From Candidatus Melainabacteria bacterium (GTDB lineage Bacteria > Cyanobacteriota > Vampirovibrionia > Obscuribacterales > Obscuribacteraceae): a DNA stretch of 64,000 bases. Shown here piece by piece: positions 7,934 to 16,431 of the stretch. The DNA lies in the NCBI GenBank assembly GCA_017307165.1, contig JAFKGK010000005.1, forward strand, positions 1 through 64,000. The letters run 5' to 3'. Made by a program: the position numbers and the translations under genes. The notes beneath the pieces were generated by a model. The model was not told the DNA's origin, did not search any database, and saw nothing but the letters and a program-made list of their open reading frames with translations. Every line of letters starts with the position of its first letter. Position 1 is the stretch's first letter.

Positions 7934-8859
7934 AGCGCCTCATTGCCATTTTTTGCATGATCCCGCTAGGCTTGCTGTCTATAGCTTCGGCTGCTGGGTT
8001 CTTTGGACATGCTGGGCAGATTTGTGAGCTTTGTAGCCATCTGCGCGCAGTTTATTTTGTCGGTTTTGCGGTGTTTTTACCGATTTTGATGTTTTGCCGC
8101 CATTTTAAGGCATTTGCTCTGTTTGCCTTATTTGCGGTGGCAAATGCTGTGCCCGTAATCGATCTCTACGTGCCCTCCTCGCAGCCCGAGGCCGACGGCC
8201 AGGTTTTTTCGGTTTTGCAGTTTAATCTGTGGGGTGGGCGCAATCGCAATTATCGGTCGGTGATCGATACAATCAACCAGTATTCTCCTGATGTGGTGGG
8301 CTTTTCCGAGATAACGGCGACTTGGGAGGAGCAATTGACGCAGGCTTTGCCGCAATACAAGCACAGAGTTTTTGAAACCAGATTTGGTGGCGTCGCCCTT
8401 TTAAGCAAATGGCCTATCAAGCATAGCGAGATCCTGTATTACGGTCCAAGACAAAGACCGCGCATCGAGGCACAGCTGCAAGTTAGTAACACTTTGATCG
8501 ATTTGTTTCTTATACACCCAGTTATCCCCAAAGATCGATATGCAGAGCGTAATGGGGAGTTGGCGCTGGTGTCGGAACATGCGGGTGAGAGCAAGTTGCC
8601 GCTGATCTTAATCGGTGATCTCAATTGCAGTTCGTGGTCGGCTTATTTTGAGGACTTTCTAAGAGTCGGGCATCTGAAGGATACACAAAAAGGCTTTGGC
8701 TTTATGCCGACGTGGTCGACATTTTTGCGCGTGCCTTTTCTCGTCATTGATCACTGCCTGGTGACAAAAGATATTGCAGTGCAAAAACGACAGGTGGGTC
8801 AAAATGTCGGGTCCGACCATTTGCCGGTTTATGTTGAGTTGAAACTGCCAAAACGCTAG
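7918..8859 (+). CDS. membrane-anchored endonuclease/exonuclease/phosphatase (EEP)-family protein
   Basis: 313 residues. Three hydrophobic segments at the N-terminus (about 5-30, 42-60 and 62-84) are followed by a full EEP domain from about residue 96. Visible catalytic elements are QFNLWG (Asn103), FSEI (Glu131), IHPV (His200), GDLN (Asp234, Asn236), VIDHCL and GSDHLPV (Asp300, His301). The layout matches the common membrane-bound EEP proteins whose domain faces outside the cytoplasm; substrates could be nucleic acid, phospholipid or inositol phosphate. The ATG lies inside the end of the dioxygenase gene. Confidence 0.85.
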   Translation: MGACLKRLIAIFCMIPLGLLSIASAAGFFGHAGQICELCSHLRAVYFVGFAVFLPILMFCRHFKAFALFALFAVANAVPVIDLYVPSSQPEADGQVFSVLQFNLWGGRNRNYRSVIDTINQYSPDVVGFSEITATWEEQLTQALPQYKHRVFETRFGGVALLSKWPIKHSEILYYGPRQRPRIEAQLQVSNTLIDLFLIHPVIPKDRYAERNGELALVSEHAGESKLPLILIGDLNCSSWSAYFEDFLRVGHLKDTQKGFGFMPTWSTFLRVPFLVIDHCLVTKDIAVQKRQVGQNVGSDHLPVYVELKLPKR

Positions 8860-8873
8860 CAGGGCCTCTCAGA

Positions 8874-9323
8874 TCAACGCGCCACAGTCCTAAATTTTTC
8901 CATAAATTTTTGATTGCCGGCCCTGTTTGCCGCCTCTGTCAATTGCTCCCGGCTCCATTCGCCAGGTGCAGTATCCAAAATCAAATTGCCAAGCTCCTCG
9001 GCTTCTTTTGTGCGACCAGTCGCTACCAGGACCTCAAAGCTAGCGATAGGCTTTTTGAGATATACGCGCTTTTTGTTTTTAGGAATGATCGGTGAATTTT
9101 TGACATAGTCGAGGCTCGTGCGAGAGTCCCGAGCGCTTAGCCAGGCTTCTTTTTCGGCCTCTGCGTACTTTTTGTGCTTCACCAGATCAAAAAATCTATC
9201 ATCTGCCACCACCATTGTGACGGCCTTTCCCTCATCTGCATGAGCAGCATGGTCATAAAAAGCAACACATCCGATAGAGGCAAACCCAAGTCCAAGCAAA
9301 CAAAGATAATTATATAAACGCAA
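8874..9323 (-). CDS. small secreted helical protein of unknown function
   Basis: 149 residues from a TTG start with AAGGA upstream. A Sec signal peptide is clear: hydrophobic core LCLLGLGFASIGCVAF, then cleavage after AHA (about residue 29). The Cys19 in the core is a poor lipobox. The mature part is helical and Lys/Glu-rich, and may form one or two TPR-like hairpins (KYAEAEKEAWL and RTKEAEELGNLIL). It converges on the EEP gene. No family recognised. Confidence 0.7.
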   Translation of the reverse strand: MRLYNYLCLLGLGFASIGCVAFYDHAAHADEGKAVTMVVADDRFFDLVKHKKYAEAEKEAWLSARDSRTSLDYVKNSPIIPKNKKRVYLKKPIASFEVLVATGRTKEAEELGNLILDTAPGEWSREQLTEAANRAGNQKFMEKFRTVAR

Positions 9324-9432
9324 GAGATTTCCTTATTGTTTCCCAAATGCAATTAAGACAGATTTTCCCTCATATTGCATTTCTTACACCTTTCAGCTCT
9401 GGCAGTCGCCGCTCCAGCTCATCCTTGCTACA

Positions 9433-10818
9433 ATGCAGGACATGTTTGATGACGAAAGCCTCCGCCACCTCCCAAATGCCCTGGCCGTCCTTGCCTCTGG
9501 CTATGGCAATCTCCCTCCTTTTGAGCCTCTTGGCCATAATGAGGCGCAACAGCGCGCCATAGGCAATATCCTCGGCGATGTCGCCGAGCGTATGCAAAAC
9601 AATTATCCCTATGCTCACCCGTTTTATGCTGGCCAAATGCTCAAGCCACCGCATCCAGTGGCTCGATTGGCTTATAGTCTGGCCATGTATGTCAATCCCA
9701 ACAATCACGCTCTTGACGGTGGCCGCGAATCCAGCGCCATGGAAAAGCAAGCCGTTGCTTCAATAGCCGCCATGTTTGGTTATGACCCCGACCATTTTCT
9801 CGGTCATCTTACAGGTGGTGGCACTCTCGCTAATCTGGAGGCTTTGTGGATCTCAGGCCTATTGCATCCCGGTAAAGCTATTGTCGCCTCTGACCAGGCT
9901 CATTATACGCACAGCCGTTTGACCGAAGTCCTCAAAATACCTTTCCAAGCTATAGCTTCAGATTCCACAGGTCGCATGCGCCTGGATGCGCTCGAGGCCT
10001 CACTAGCAACCGGTAATGTCGGTACGGTAGTAGTTACACTTGGTACCACCAGCAGTGGCTCTGTCGACCCGCTCCCGCAGATTCTCGATTTGCAGCGGAC
10101 TTATGACTTTCGCATACATATCGACTCTGCCTATGGTGGCTATTTCAAATTGGCTACCAATCTAGATCAAGAGGCTACTGCCTCTTATTCGTTGATGCAT
10201 CACGCCGACTCTATCGTTGTGGACCCGCACAAGCACGGCCTTCAGCCTTATGGCTGCGGCTGCGTGCTCTTTAAAGACCCTGCTGTCGCTAAATACTATC
10301 ACCACGATTCTCCATATACATATTTTAGTTCTGCTGATCTCCATCTCGGCGAGATCTCGCTCGAATGTTCGCGCGCAGGCGCATCAGCTGTCGCGCTCTG
10401 GGCTACCATGCAATTGTTGCCGCTGGAGGCGGGCAAAGAGTTTGCACGCCATATTGAGATGTCGCGACAGGCAGCTATTAGATTTGCCTCTTTGTTAGGG
10501 GCTGATCCGCGATATGTAGTGCCTTTTGCTCCAGAGCTCGACATCGTCTTGTTTGCAATCAATGCCCCAAGTGCAAGCTATGCCTCGAGACTGGCTCGCG
10601 AGACTTTTCAGACCTGTGCCGAGGCGGATCTGCACCTGGCCGTCGCTCAGCTCCCCAGGCGGTTTTTTGAAAAATCTTTTGCCGCCACAAATCCTGACTT
10701 TGTCTGGGATCAGGACAACGTCACCTGTCTGCGCTCTTGCTTGCTCAAACCCGAACATCTGGAGTGGATCGATCGCATCTTTGGCAGGCTGTCAGAAAAT
10801 ACTGTGGTACCCGTTTAG
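9433..10818 (+). CDS. PLP-dependent group II amino acid decarboxylase
   Basis: 461 residues with the fold-type I decarboxylase hallmarks: GHLTGGGTLANLEAL (phosphate-binding), the ring-stacking His158 in AHYTHSR, HIDSAYGG (Asp231) and the Schiff-base lysine K267 in VDPHKHGL. Relatives decarboxylate glutamate, tyrosine, aromatic amino acids, aspartate or diaminobutyrate; motifs alone do not settle the substrate. The length fits the family. No membrane or export signal. It precedes a deoxyribosyltransferase-like gene and an oxygenase on the same strand, but a 178-base gap containing a likely -10 box suggests these have their own promoter. Confidence 0.87.
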   Translation: MQDMFDDESLRHLPNALAVLASGYGNLPPFEPLGHNEAQQRAIGNILGDVAERMQNNYPYAHPFYAGQMLKPPHPVARLAYSLAMYVNPNNHALDGGRESSAMEKQAVASIAAMFGYDPDHFLGHLTGGGTLANLEALWISGLLHPGKAIVASDQAHYTHSRLTEVLKIPFQAIASDSTGRMRLDALEASLATGNVGTVVVTLGTTSSGSVDPLPQILDLQRTYDFRIHIDSAYGGYFKLATNLDQEATASYSLMHHADSIVVDPHKHGLQPYGCGCVLFKDPAVAKYYHHDSPYTYFSSADLHLGEISLECSRAGASAVALWATMQLLPLEAGKEFARHIEMSRQAAIRFASLLGADPRYVVPFAPELDIVLFAINAPSASYASRLARETFQTCAEADLHLAVAQLPRRFFEKSFAATNPDFVWDQDNVTCLRSCLLKPEHLEWIDRIFGRLSENTVVPV

Positions 10819-10853
10819 CCTGTTTTCTTGCCCCTGTAGATTAAATACCTTCG

Positions 10854-10859
10854 TATAAT
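10854..10859 (+). promoter_or_regulatory. probable -10 box for the 10997-13028 operon
   Basis: A perfect TATAAT after CG, 138 bases before the TTG start of the next gene. TTGCCC lies 20 bases upstream, a wide spacing. If used, it gives a leader of about 130 bases. Confidence 0.4.
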
Positions 10860-10912
10860 CACCACTAAAGTCGCCTTTTGGGGTTGTCAGTGGGCCGTTG
10901 GCCGCCTACCAT

Positions 10913-10993
10913 GGGCCCAGATCCACCGCCTGTACTCACCCCCCTGAGATGCCGTAGCAGCCTGGCGGAAATCTGGATCGATAAAGGAGGCCC
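10913..10993 (+). promoter_or_regulatory. possible structured leader that can sequester the ribosome binding site
   Basis: CCAGAT-CCA-CCGCC (10917-10930) can pair with GGCGG-AA-ATCTGG (10964-10976), giving 11 pairs with a small internal loop. Outside it, GGGC (10913-10916) can pair with GCCC (10990-10993), which overlaps the end of the Shine-Dalgarno AAAGGAGG (10983-10990). The layout would suit translational control, but no known riboswitch class was recognised and no ligand is proposed. Confidence 0.35.
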
Positions 10994-10996
10994 GTT

Positions 10997-11848
10997 TTGG
11001 CTCAAGAGCAAAAAAGCCCAGATCAACCCAAGCAAGTGTTTCTTGGTGGTGCTTGTGGACTTACCACCTGGCGCAAGGACATCTCAATACCATTGTTTGA
11101 GGCGGCAGGCGTTACCTATCATGATCCTCAAATGCCTTTGGGCGCCTGGAAAGAAGACGACCAGTTTGAAGAAATGGATCGCAAGGATGCTTGTCTGGTA
11201 CAGCTTTTTGTCATCAATGGCGCGACACGGGGAGTCGCATCCGTAGCAGAGGTTGCTTATCTGATCGGCGCGCGCAAGCCTGTCGCCATCGTCATGGAAG
11301 ACATCAAGCCAGAGACCGATGTGTATGGCAAGATCATCGATTCGGTCGAAGCCGACGATCTCAATCGCGGCCGCATATTTGTCCGGGCCATGGCCGATCG
11401 ACATAGTGTGCCGATTTTTACTGATATTGCCGAAGGCACAAAATACTGTATCGAGCTGGTCAAATCGCTCGAAAACTCGCTCACTCTTGGGCAGGTCAAA
11501 GAAGCCCTCTCCGGTGTCGAATACGAAAATGCTGCCTTCAACGTTGAGGAGACTATGGGCGGGTACAATATCTGGTTGAGTGCACTCGAAAAATGCTCTT
11601 ATTCGGGTGAGTTGTCCATGCAGGAAGGACGTAAATGGTTTGTGTCGATCAAATGCACGCCATCAGATGTGGTGCGCACTGCCTTTAAGGCCGTGGTCAC
11701 CTGGGTAGAGCATGAGGCTCGCGAGACGTTTAAATACAACAACAAGAGAGTGTTTAGTCCTCATCTCGACCTTGTCTCCAAAAAAGTCAAATATATAGAC
11801 ATACCCGAAGAAGGCCAGCCCATGCCAGCCACTGCCTGCTCGGTCTAA
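10997..11848 (+). CDS. nucleoside 2-deoxyribosyltransferase-like protein
   Basis: 283 residues from a TTG start with a strong Shine-Dalgarno AAAGGAGG six bases before it. The N-terminal 150 residues match the Nuc_deoxyri_tr2 type: VFLGGACGLTTWRKDISIPL, YHDPQMP, then an acidic segment, DACLVQLFVINGATRGVASVAE and a GARKPVAIVME strand. These domains transfer or hydrolyse deoxyribosyl or related nucleotide substrates, or act as nucleotide sensors. The C-terminal 130 residues (from about YNIWLSALEK) are not recognised. The next gene starts four bases after the stop, so they form an operon. Confidence 0.75.
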   Translation: MAQEQKSPDQPKQVFLGGACGLTTWRKDISIPLFEAAGVTYHDPQMPLGAWKEDDQFEEMDRKDACLVQLFVINGATRGVASVAEVAYLIGARKPVAIVMEDIKPETDVYGKIIDSVEADDLNRGRIFVRAMADRHSVPIFTDIAEGTKYCIELVKSLENSLTLGQVKEALSGVEYENAAFNVEETMGGYNIWLSALEKCSYSGELSMQEGRKWFVSIKCTPSDVVRTAFKAVVTWVEHEARETFKYNNKRVFSPHLDLVSKKVKYIDIPEEGQPMPATACSV

Positions 11849-11852
11849 TGAG

Positions 11853-13028
11853 ATGAGTACTCTTTATCAAACGCAAACACAGGCACCAGGCCAGATCCAG
11901 GTCGAGACCCAGACCTTGCCGGTCATCGATGCCGGGCCATTTTTTGAGCATCTTGACTTGAGCTCATTGGATCTCGACCGGAGCAAGGAGGGGCTCGAGC
12001 GACTGACCAGCAGTCCCAGAGCCCGGGCCCTGGCGCGCGAGATCGAGTCCGCCTGCCACAAGCAAGGCATGTTTTATCTCATCGGGCACAGCGTACCCAA
12101 AGCCCTAATGATGAGGGTTATGGCTGCTAATGCATATTTTTTCAACCGGCCCCAGGAGGAAAAGGATGCCATATCAATCAAAAATTCGCCGCATTTTAGA
12201 GGGTATGGATTACTTAAAAACCATCGCGATTGGCGTGAGCAGATCCATCTCGGCTTTGAGCCTAGAGAGCATGCACCAACCGATAAGTCCAGTACGAGTG
12301 CCAGTAGAAACAAGGTCAGGTTTGTATACCAGGACCTTTCCGGCCCCAACCAATGGCCTTTGCATGATCTCGATGGCACCTGGCGATCGACCATGCTCGA
12401 GTATTTTTGGGCAATACAAGATCTGAGTACGATCGTGCTTGCATTACTGGCGGTATCACTCGGCAAGCCGGTGGATTATTTTAGCCAGCGTATGGGCACA
12501 GATCCTTATCTCCTGATCAAGTCAATGTCTTATCTGCCGCAACCTGCTATGGCGGATGCATCTGAGGCAAGGCCGCGATCTGGAGTGACCGCGCACTGCG
12601 ACTGGAGCTGGCTAACTTTTCTAATGCAAGACGACGTCGGTGGGCTCGAAGGGCAGGACATCTACGGCAGGTGGCATCAAGTCACTCCTCTTGATGGATC
12701 TTTTGTGGTCAATACTGGAGAGCTGCTTGAGATAGAGACGGGAGGCCATTTGCGGGCTTGCCCGCACCGTGTGATCAACGAGCGCATCGATAGACAAAGA
12801 TATTCTGTACCGGTCTTTATCAATCCTGCACTGGATAGTCAGATCCTGGCCGCGGCCTCTGCGGCGGATTATGCTAAAAAAACCTCTGCAATATCGCAAA
12901 ACGAGCACGTGCACAAGGTCGTGGCACCCGGCACCAGGCTAAACGACTTTTGCTTCGGAGAGAGTGAATGGCAGCGCAAGGCGCAAGGTCAGTGGTGTTT
13001 TGCTGCTGATTGTTGTAAGCCGCTCTAA
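11853..13028 (+). CDS. isopenicillin N synthase-type Fe(II)/2-oxoglutarate oxygenase
   Basis: 391 residues with the two-domain plan of this family: an N-terminal DIOX_N region (LPVIDAGPF, then GMFYLIGHSVP at about 72-82) and a C-terminal jelly roll. The iron triad is H248-x-D250 (TAHCDWSWLT) and H305 (ACPHRVIN), and R316-x-S318 (RQRYSVPVF) is the classical 2-oxoglutarate clamp. Family members include ethylene-forming enzymes, IPNS and many hydroxylases; the substrate is unknown. The first 20 residues are Gln/Thr-rich and likely disordered. Its stop overlaps the convergent sensor gene by four bases. Confidence 0.87.
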   Translation: MSTLYQTQTQAPGQIQVETQTLPVIDAGPFFEHLDLSSLDLDRSKEGLERLTSSPRARALAREIESACHKQGMFYLIGHSVPKALMMRVMAANAYFFNRPQEEKDAISIKNSPHFRGYGLLKNHRDWREQIHLGFEPREHAPTDKSSTSASRNKVRFVYQDLSGPNQWPLHDLDGTWRSTMLEYFWAIQDLSTIVLALLAVSLGKPVDYFSQRMGTDPYLLIKSMSYLPQPAMADASEARPRSGVTAHCDWSWLTFLMQDDVGGLEGQDIYGRWHQVTPLDGSFVVNTGELLEIETGGHLRACPHRVINERIDRQRYSVPVFINPALDSQILAAASAADYAKKTSAISQNEHVHKVVAPGTRLNDFCFGESEWQRKAQGQWCFAADCCKPL

Positions 13029-14536
13029 AATTGCGTGCCTGCATCTGGCAATGCGGATGCATTGTCGATGATGCCTTTGAGCATTTCTTTTACTGCGCAG
13101 ACAAACTGTTCTTCGGAGGCCACCGATTTGGTCAAATGTTTGGTGGCTCCGAGTGTGAGCCTGATATCTTGAAAGGCTATGACAGCGCCGATGACCTGAC
13201 CATCCTGCACCAGAGGAGAACTGACGTACTCGACCGGCAAAAAACTCCCGTCTTTGCGCTGGAACCAATCCTCTGAAACTCGGCTTACCATGCCGGTTCT
13301 GACGACGCGAAAGAGCGGGCAGTCGCTCTTGGACCTGGGTACGCCTTCGGGACTTTGCGAGTGTATCAGAGCATGCATTTCTTTATTGAGCAATTCATCC
13401 TGTTTGTAGAGGAGTAGGCGCTCGGCTGTAGCATTGACGTATGTAAAATTGCCTTCTGTATCGATCTGGATAAGACCTTCGGCCAGGCTCGCCAATACTG
13501 CGCGTAGTCGACTTTCTGAGGCCTCGATCAATTGATGGGCTTTCTTTTGCATGGTAACATCGCGCCCTTCGGGCAAGAGGTAGATGACGTCGCCATTGTC
13601 GTCGAGGATGGGGGTGAGGGTGAAATCAATATCGATCTCAGTGCCATTTGGCGATTTGTGGGTCGTCTCAAATCTAACAAACTCACCGTCCGCTGCTCTT
13701 TTGAGAGCCTCGTCGACCTTTTTTTGCTCTTGTGGCGCGTGCATCCACCAGGGGGTATCGGCAAAATGACGGCCTTTGAGATTGGAGGGCTCTCCCTCGA
13801 TAAAACTCAAGGCCGCATTGTTGACCTCGATTATCTCACCGTGAGGCGACAATATCCCCATAAATTGGTACGAATTGTCAAAGACGCCACGCACTAGTTT
13901 TTCGCTATTTTTGCGTGCGATATATAGTCGATAAGTCGTGATAGCGGCCGCCAATAAAGTCACAAGACCAAAAAATGCGAGCAAAAACAAAATTGTATTG
14001 GTGCTACGGATGGTGCCATTAAAACCCTGCCTTCTGATGACCAGCAGATTGTCTTCGGTCTGGCGCATCTGATGGATGAGTTGCTCGATTTGGCGCGTCA
14101 GGCTGGATGACGCTTTGACAAAAGTCAATTGCTGAGCTTCGGTTAGATCTTGGGCGCGGGCTCTCTGAACAAAGTCGCTCCCCAGATCATAGCGTTGCTT
14201 GCTCAAAGCGATCAGTTGGTCGGCATAGGCGCTCTGAGTGGGATTGTCCGATGTCAGTTGCTTAAACTTGTCGATGCTCTTAAAGCATCTCGAGGCTGCA
14301 GCCTCTCGATCTTGCAAAAACCTATCATCTCGAGATAAGGCATACGCCCTGATATTGCTCTCTGCCCTGATACTGGCAGTAAAGATAGACTCTATGCAGC
14401 CCAGGGATTCGTAGGTGTGGGTTATCCATTGGTTTTGCTCGCTCGACAAATTGTTTTGTTTGACCAGGTAAGCAACCGCCGAGCCGTTGAGCGCGAGAGT
14501 CAATAGCCAGATTGCAGCAAACTTGTACCTGCCCAT
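13025..14536 (-). CDS. CHASE3-PAS-PAS membrane sensor without an output domain
   Basis: 503 residues. TM1 at about 5-25, an extracytoplasmic CHASE3-like helical domain to about 180, TM2 at about 183-206, then two PAS domains (about 218-335 with a PAC motif ending EGRDVT, and 345-465 with VIAFQDI). After the second PAS there are only about 35 residues: no HisKA, HATPase, GGDEF or HD-GYP region. The usual partner of such sensors is a fused histidine kinase, so this one is a truncated kinase or a sensor that acts through a partner. The response regulator directly upstream ends four bases before its start, indicating co-translation. Confidence 0.82.
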   Translation of the reverse strand: MGRYKFAAIWLLTLALNGSAVAYLVKQNNLSSEQNQWITHTYESLGCIESIFTASIRAESNIRAYALSRDDRFLQDREAAASRCFKSIDKFKQLTSDNPTQSAYADQLIALSKQRYDLGSDFVQRARAQDLTEAQQLTFVKASSSLTRQIEQLIHQMRQTEDNLLVIRRQGFNGTIRSTNTILFLLAFFGLVTLLAAAITTYRLYIARKNSEKLVRGVFDNSYQFMGILSPHGEIIEVNNAALSFIEGEPSNLKGRHFADTPWWMHAPQEQKKVDEALKRAADGEFVRFETTHKSPNGTEIDIDFTLTPILDDNGDVIYLLPEGRDVTMQKKAHQLIEASESRLRAVLASLAEGLIQIDTEGNFTYVNATAERLLLYKQDELLNKEMHALIHSQSPEGVPRSKSDCPLFRVVRTGMVSRVSEDWFQRKDGSFLPVEYVSSPLVQDGQVIGAVIAFQDIRLTLGATKHLTKSVASEEQFVCAVKEMLKGIIDNASALPDAGTQF

Positions 14537-14539
14537 AGC

Positions 14540-14905
14540 TTATCCGCCTAAAATCGCCTTGATATCATCGGCAAGGGTCAAAGGATCAAAAGGCTTAATG
14601 ATGACACCAGAGGCTCCCAGCTTTTTGTAGCCTGCCACCTCATGCTCCTGTACCTTGGCGGTCATAAAGATAATGGGCAGCTGGGCATATTTTGCCTGCT
14701 CCTTGATCTTATTAAATACCGTTATACCGTCCATACCGGGCATCATCATATCCAGCAAGACAAGATCGAACGATTGTTTTTCCATTGTACTCAATGCTTC
14801 CATGCCGGATGATGCCTCGGTCACATTCCATTCGGGCATGTCTTCGAGGCCGATCACTGCAATCGTCCTGATATTGGTATCGTCATCAACCAGCAAAATA
14901 TTCAT
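14540..14905 (-). CDS. stand-alone response regulator receiver (CheY/Spo0F-like)
   Basis: 121 residues, one REC domain and nothing else. The acidic pocket VDDD (7-9), phospho-acceptor Asp52 in LLDMMMPGMDG, Thr in FMTAK and Lys in IIKPFDP are all present, so it should be phosphorylatable. It is the first gene of a two-gene unit with the CHASE3-PAS-PAS sensor. As that sensor has no kinase, the phosphodonor must come from elsewhere. It resembles the two receivers at 57488 and 57972 (same length class and KPFDP motif), which suggests duplication. Confidence 0.92.
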   Translation of the reverse strand: MNILLVDDDTNIRTIAVIGLEDMPEWNVTEASSGMEALSTMEKQSFDLVLLDMMMPGMDGITVFNKIKEQAKYAQLPIIFMTAKVQEHEVAGYKKLGASGVIIKPFDPLTLADDIKAILGG

Positions 14906-14955
14906 TTGATTATCAAGCTTCCAGTTTTAGAGCAGCCAATTCCAAATTATAAAGT

Positions 14956-16296
14956 CTATACTGTAATGCCCAATTTTTCCTGCAATTTCTCAAGACTGAT
15001 GCCTTTAGTCTCTGGAAATAATCGCCAGACCAATACCAGCTGAAGTATCATCATCAGCCCAAAAAATACAAAAGGCAGAGAACTGGACATCTGGGCAAAG
15101 ATAGGAAATGCACCAGATATGATGGCATTGCAGATCCAGTGAGCGGAGCAGCCCAGCCCCTGGCCGCGCGCACGTACTTTTGTAGGAAAGATCTCCGAGA
15201 TATAGACCCAGATGCAGGCTCCTTGAGACGCGGCAAAGAAGCCGATATAAGCCACTAATAGCCAGATCAGTAGGTGCTGATTAGTGTGCGTACCAAAAAT
15301 ATAGGCGACGCCTAAAAGACAAGCAGCGCAGCCCACTGAACCGATCAAAAGCAAGGGTTTGCGACCAAACTGGTCGATCACTGCCATGGCGATGAGGGTG
15401 AAAATGAGATTAGTCGCCCCGATGGCGACGGCCTGCAGATCGCTCGAGACCTTGTCAAATCCGGCTTTGGCAAAGATGTCGTTGAGGTAGTAGAGGATGG
15501 CATTGATACCGGTAAATTGGTTGAAAGAGCCGAGGATGAGAGCCAGCATGATCGGCTTTTTGTACTTGCCATTAAATAGACTCTCTTGCTTATCGAGAGC
15601 TTCCTCGCCGATGGAAGTCTTGATCTCGGCCAGTTGCGCCTGGGCCGCGCTTGTCGAGCCGGTTGCCTGCTCCAGGACGCCAAGCGACTCGGCGTCCAGT
15701 CCACGGGCAGCCAGCCATCGCGGTGAGCGCGGTATCGTAAAGAGCATGACGGCAAAGAGCAGAGCCGGTATGGCCGATACGCCGAGTTGCCAGCGCCATT
15801 CGTCGGCGCCAAAGTGCTGCAGACCAATCAAATAATTGGATAGGTAGGCAAGCAAGATACCGACCACTATATTGACCTGGAAAAGCCCTACCATGCGTCC
15901 TCGATACTGAGCCGGAGCAATCTCGGAAATGTAGACGGGACCAAGCACGGATGAGGCGCCAATGCCAAGGCCACCGATAAATCTAAAGGCTATGAGGAGC
16001 CACCAATTGTGAGCGAGGGCACAACCAAAGGCAGAAATGACATAAAGGATGGCGGTTATGCGGAGGGCTTCGCGCGAGCCGTATTTTTCACCTGGGATGC
16101 CTGCGGTCAGCGCGCTCAGGACCGTACCCCAGAGTGCCGATGAAACCGTAAATCCTAACGCTGCCTCGTCAAGGGCAAATGTCTGTCTCAAGGTCATAGT
16201 CGTACCGGCGATGACCGCTGTATCAAAGCCAAACAAGAGTCCGCCGAGGGCTCCCACCAATGCGCTCTTGACGAGAAAAAATGCTGATTTTGACAT
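14956..16296 (-). CDS. MFS sugar porter (XylE/GalP-type sugar:H+ symporter)
   Basis: 446 residues, about 12 membrane helices. Sugar-porter signatures are all present: GGLLFGFDTAVIAG in TM1, RFIGGLGIG, the central IPRSPRWLAARG, INAILYY in TM7, FGRKPLLLIGS between TM8 and TM9, and the terminal FPETKGISLE. This is the inner-membrane hexose/pentose uptake family; exact sugar not deducible. It is a single gene, divergent from nothing nearby, with the fasciclin gene upstream on the same strand but separated by a terminator. Confidence 0.92.
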   Translation of the reverse strand: MSKSAFFLVKSALVGALGGLLFGFDTAVIAGTTMTLRQTFALDEAALGFTVSSALWGTVLSALTAGIPGEKYGSREALRITAILYVISAFGCALAHNWWLLIAFRFIGGLGIGASSVLGPVYISEIAPAQYRGRMVGLFQVNIVVGILLAYLSNYLIGLQHFGADEWRWQLGVSAIPALLFAVMLFTIPRSPRWLAARGLDAESLGVLEQATGSTSAAQAQLAEIKTSIGEEALDKQESLFNGKYKKPIMLALILGSFNQFTGINAILYYLNDIFAKAGFDKVSSDLQAVAIGATNLIFTLIAMAVIDQFGRKPLLLIGSVGCAACLLGVAYIFGTHTNQHLLIWLLVAYIGFFAASQGACIWVYISEIFPTKVRARGQGLGCSAHWICNAIISGAFPIFAQMSSSLPFVFFGLMMILQLVLVWRLFPETKGISLEKLQEKLGITV

Positions 16297-16380
16297 ATGG
16301 TTTGCTGTAGCTCTCGAGACGATCGCAATAGCATAGTAATAAGACTATCGGTTTGCAATACGATAAATGGCCTTAGCAAA

Positions 16381-16410
16381 AGAGGGTGCACCAATTGTGG
16401 TGCACCCTCT
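16381..16410 (-). terminator. strong rho-independent-type hairpin after the fasciclin gene
   Basis: A 13-bp perfect stem, AGAGGGTGCACCA (16381-16393) with its complement at 16398-16410, and a 4-base loop. On the minus strand it is followed by TTTTGC, which suits the gene ending at 16432. The T-run is short. Confidence 0.75.
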
Positions 16411-16431
16411 TTGATAGAGATCTGGTTTGAT

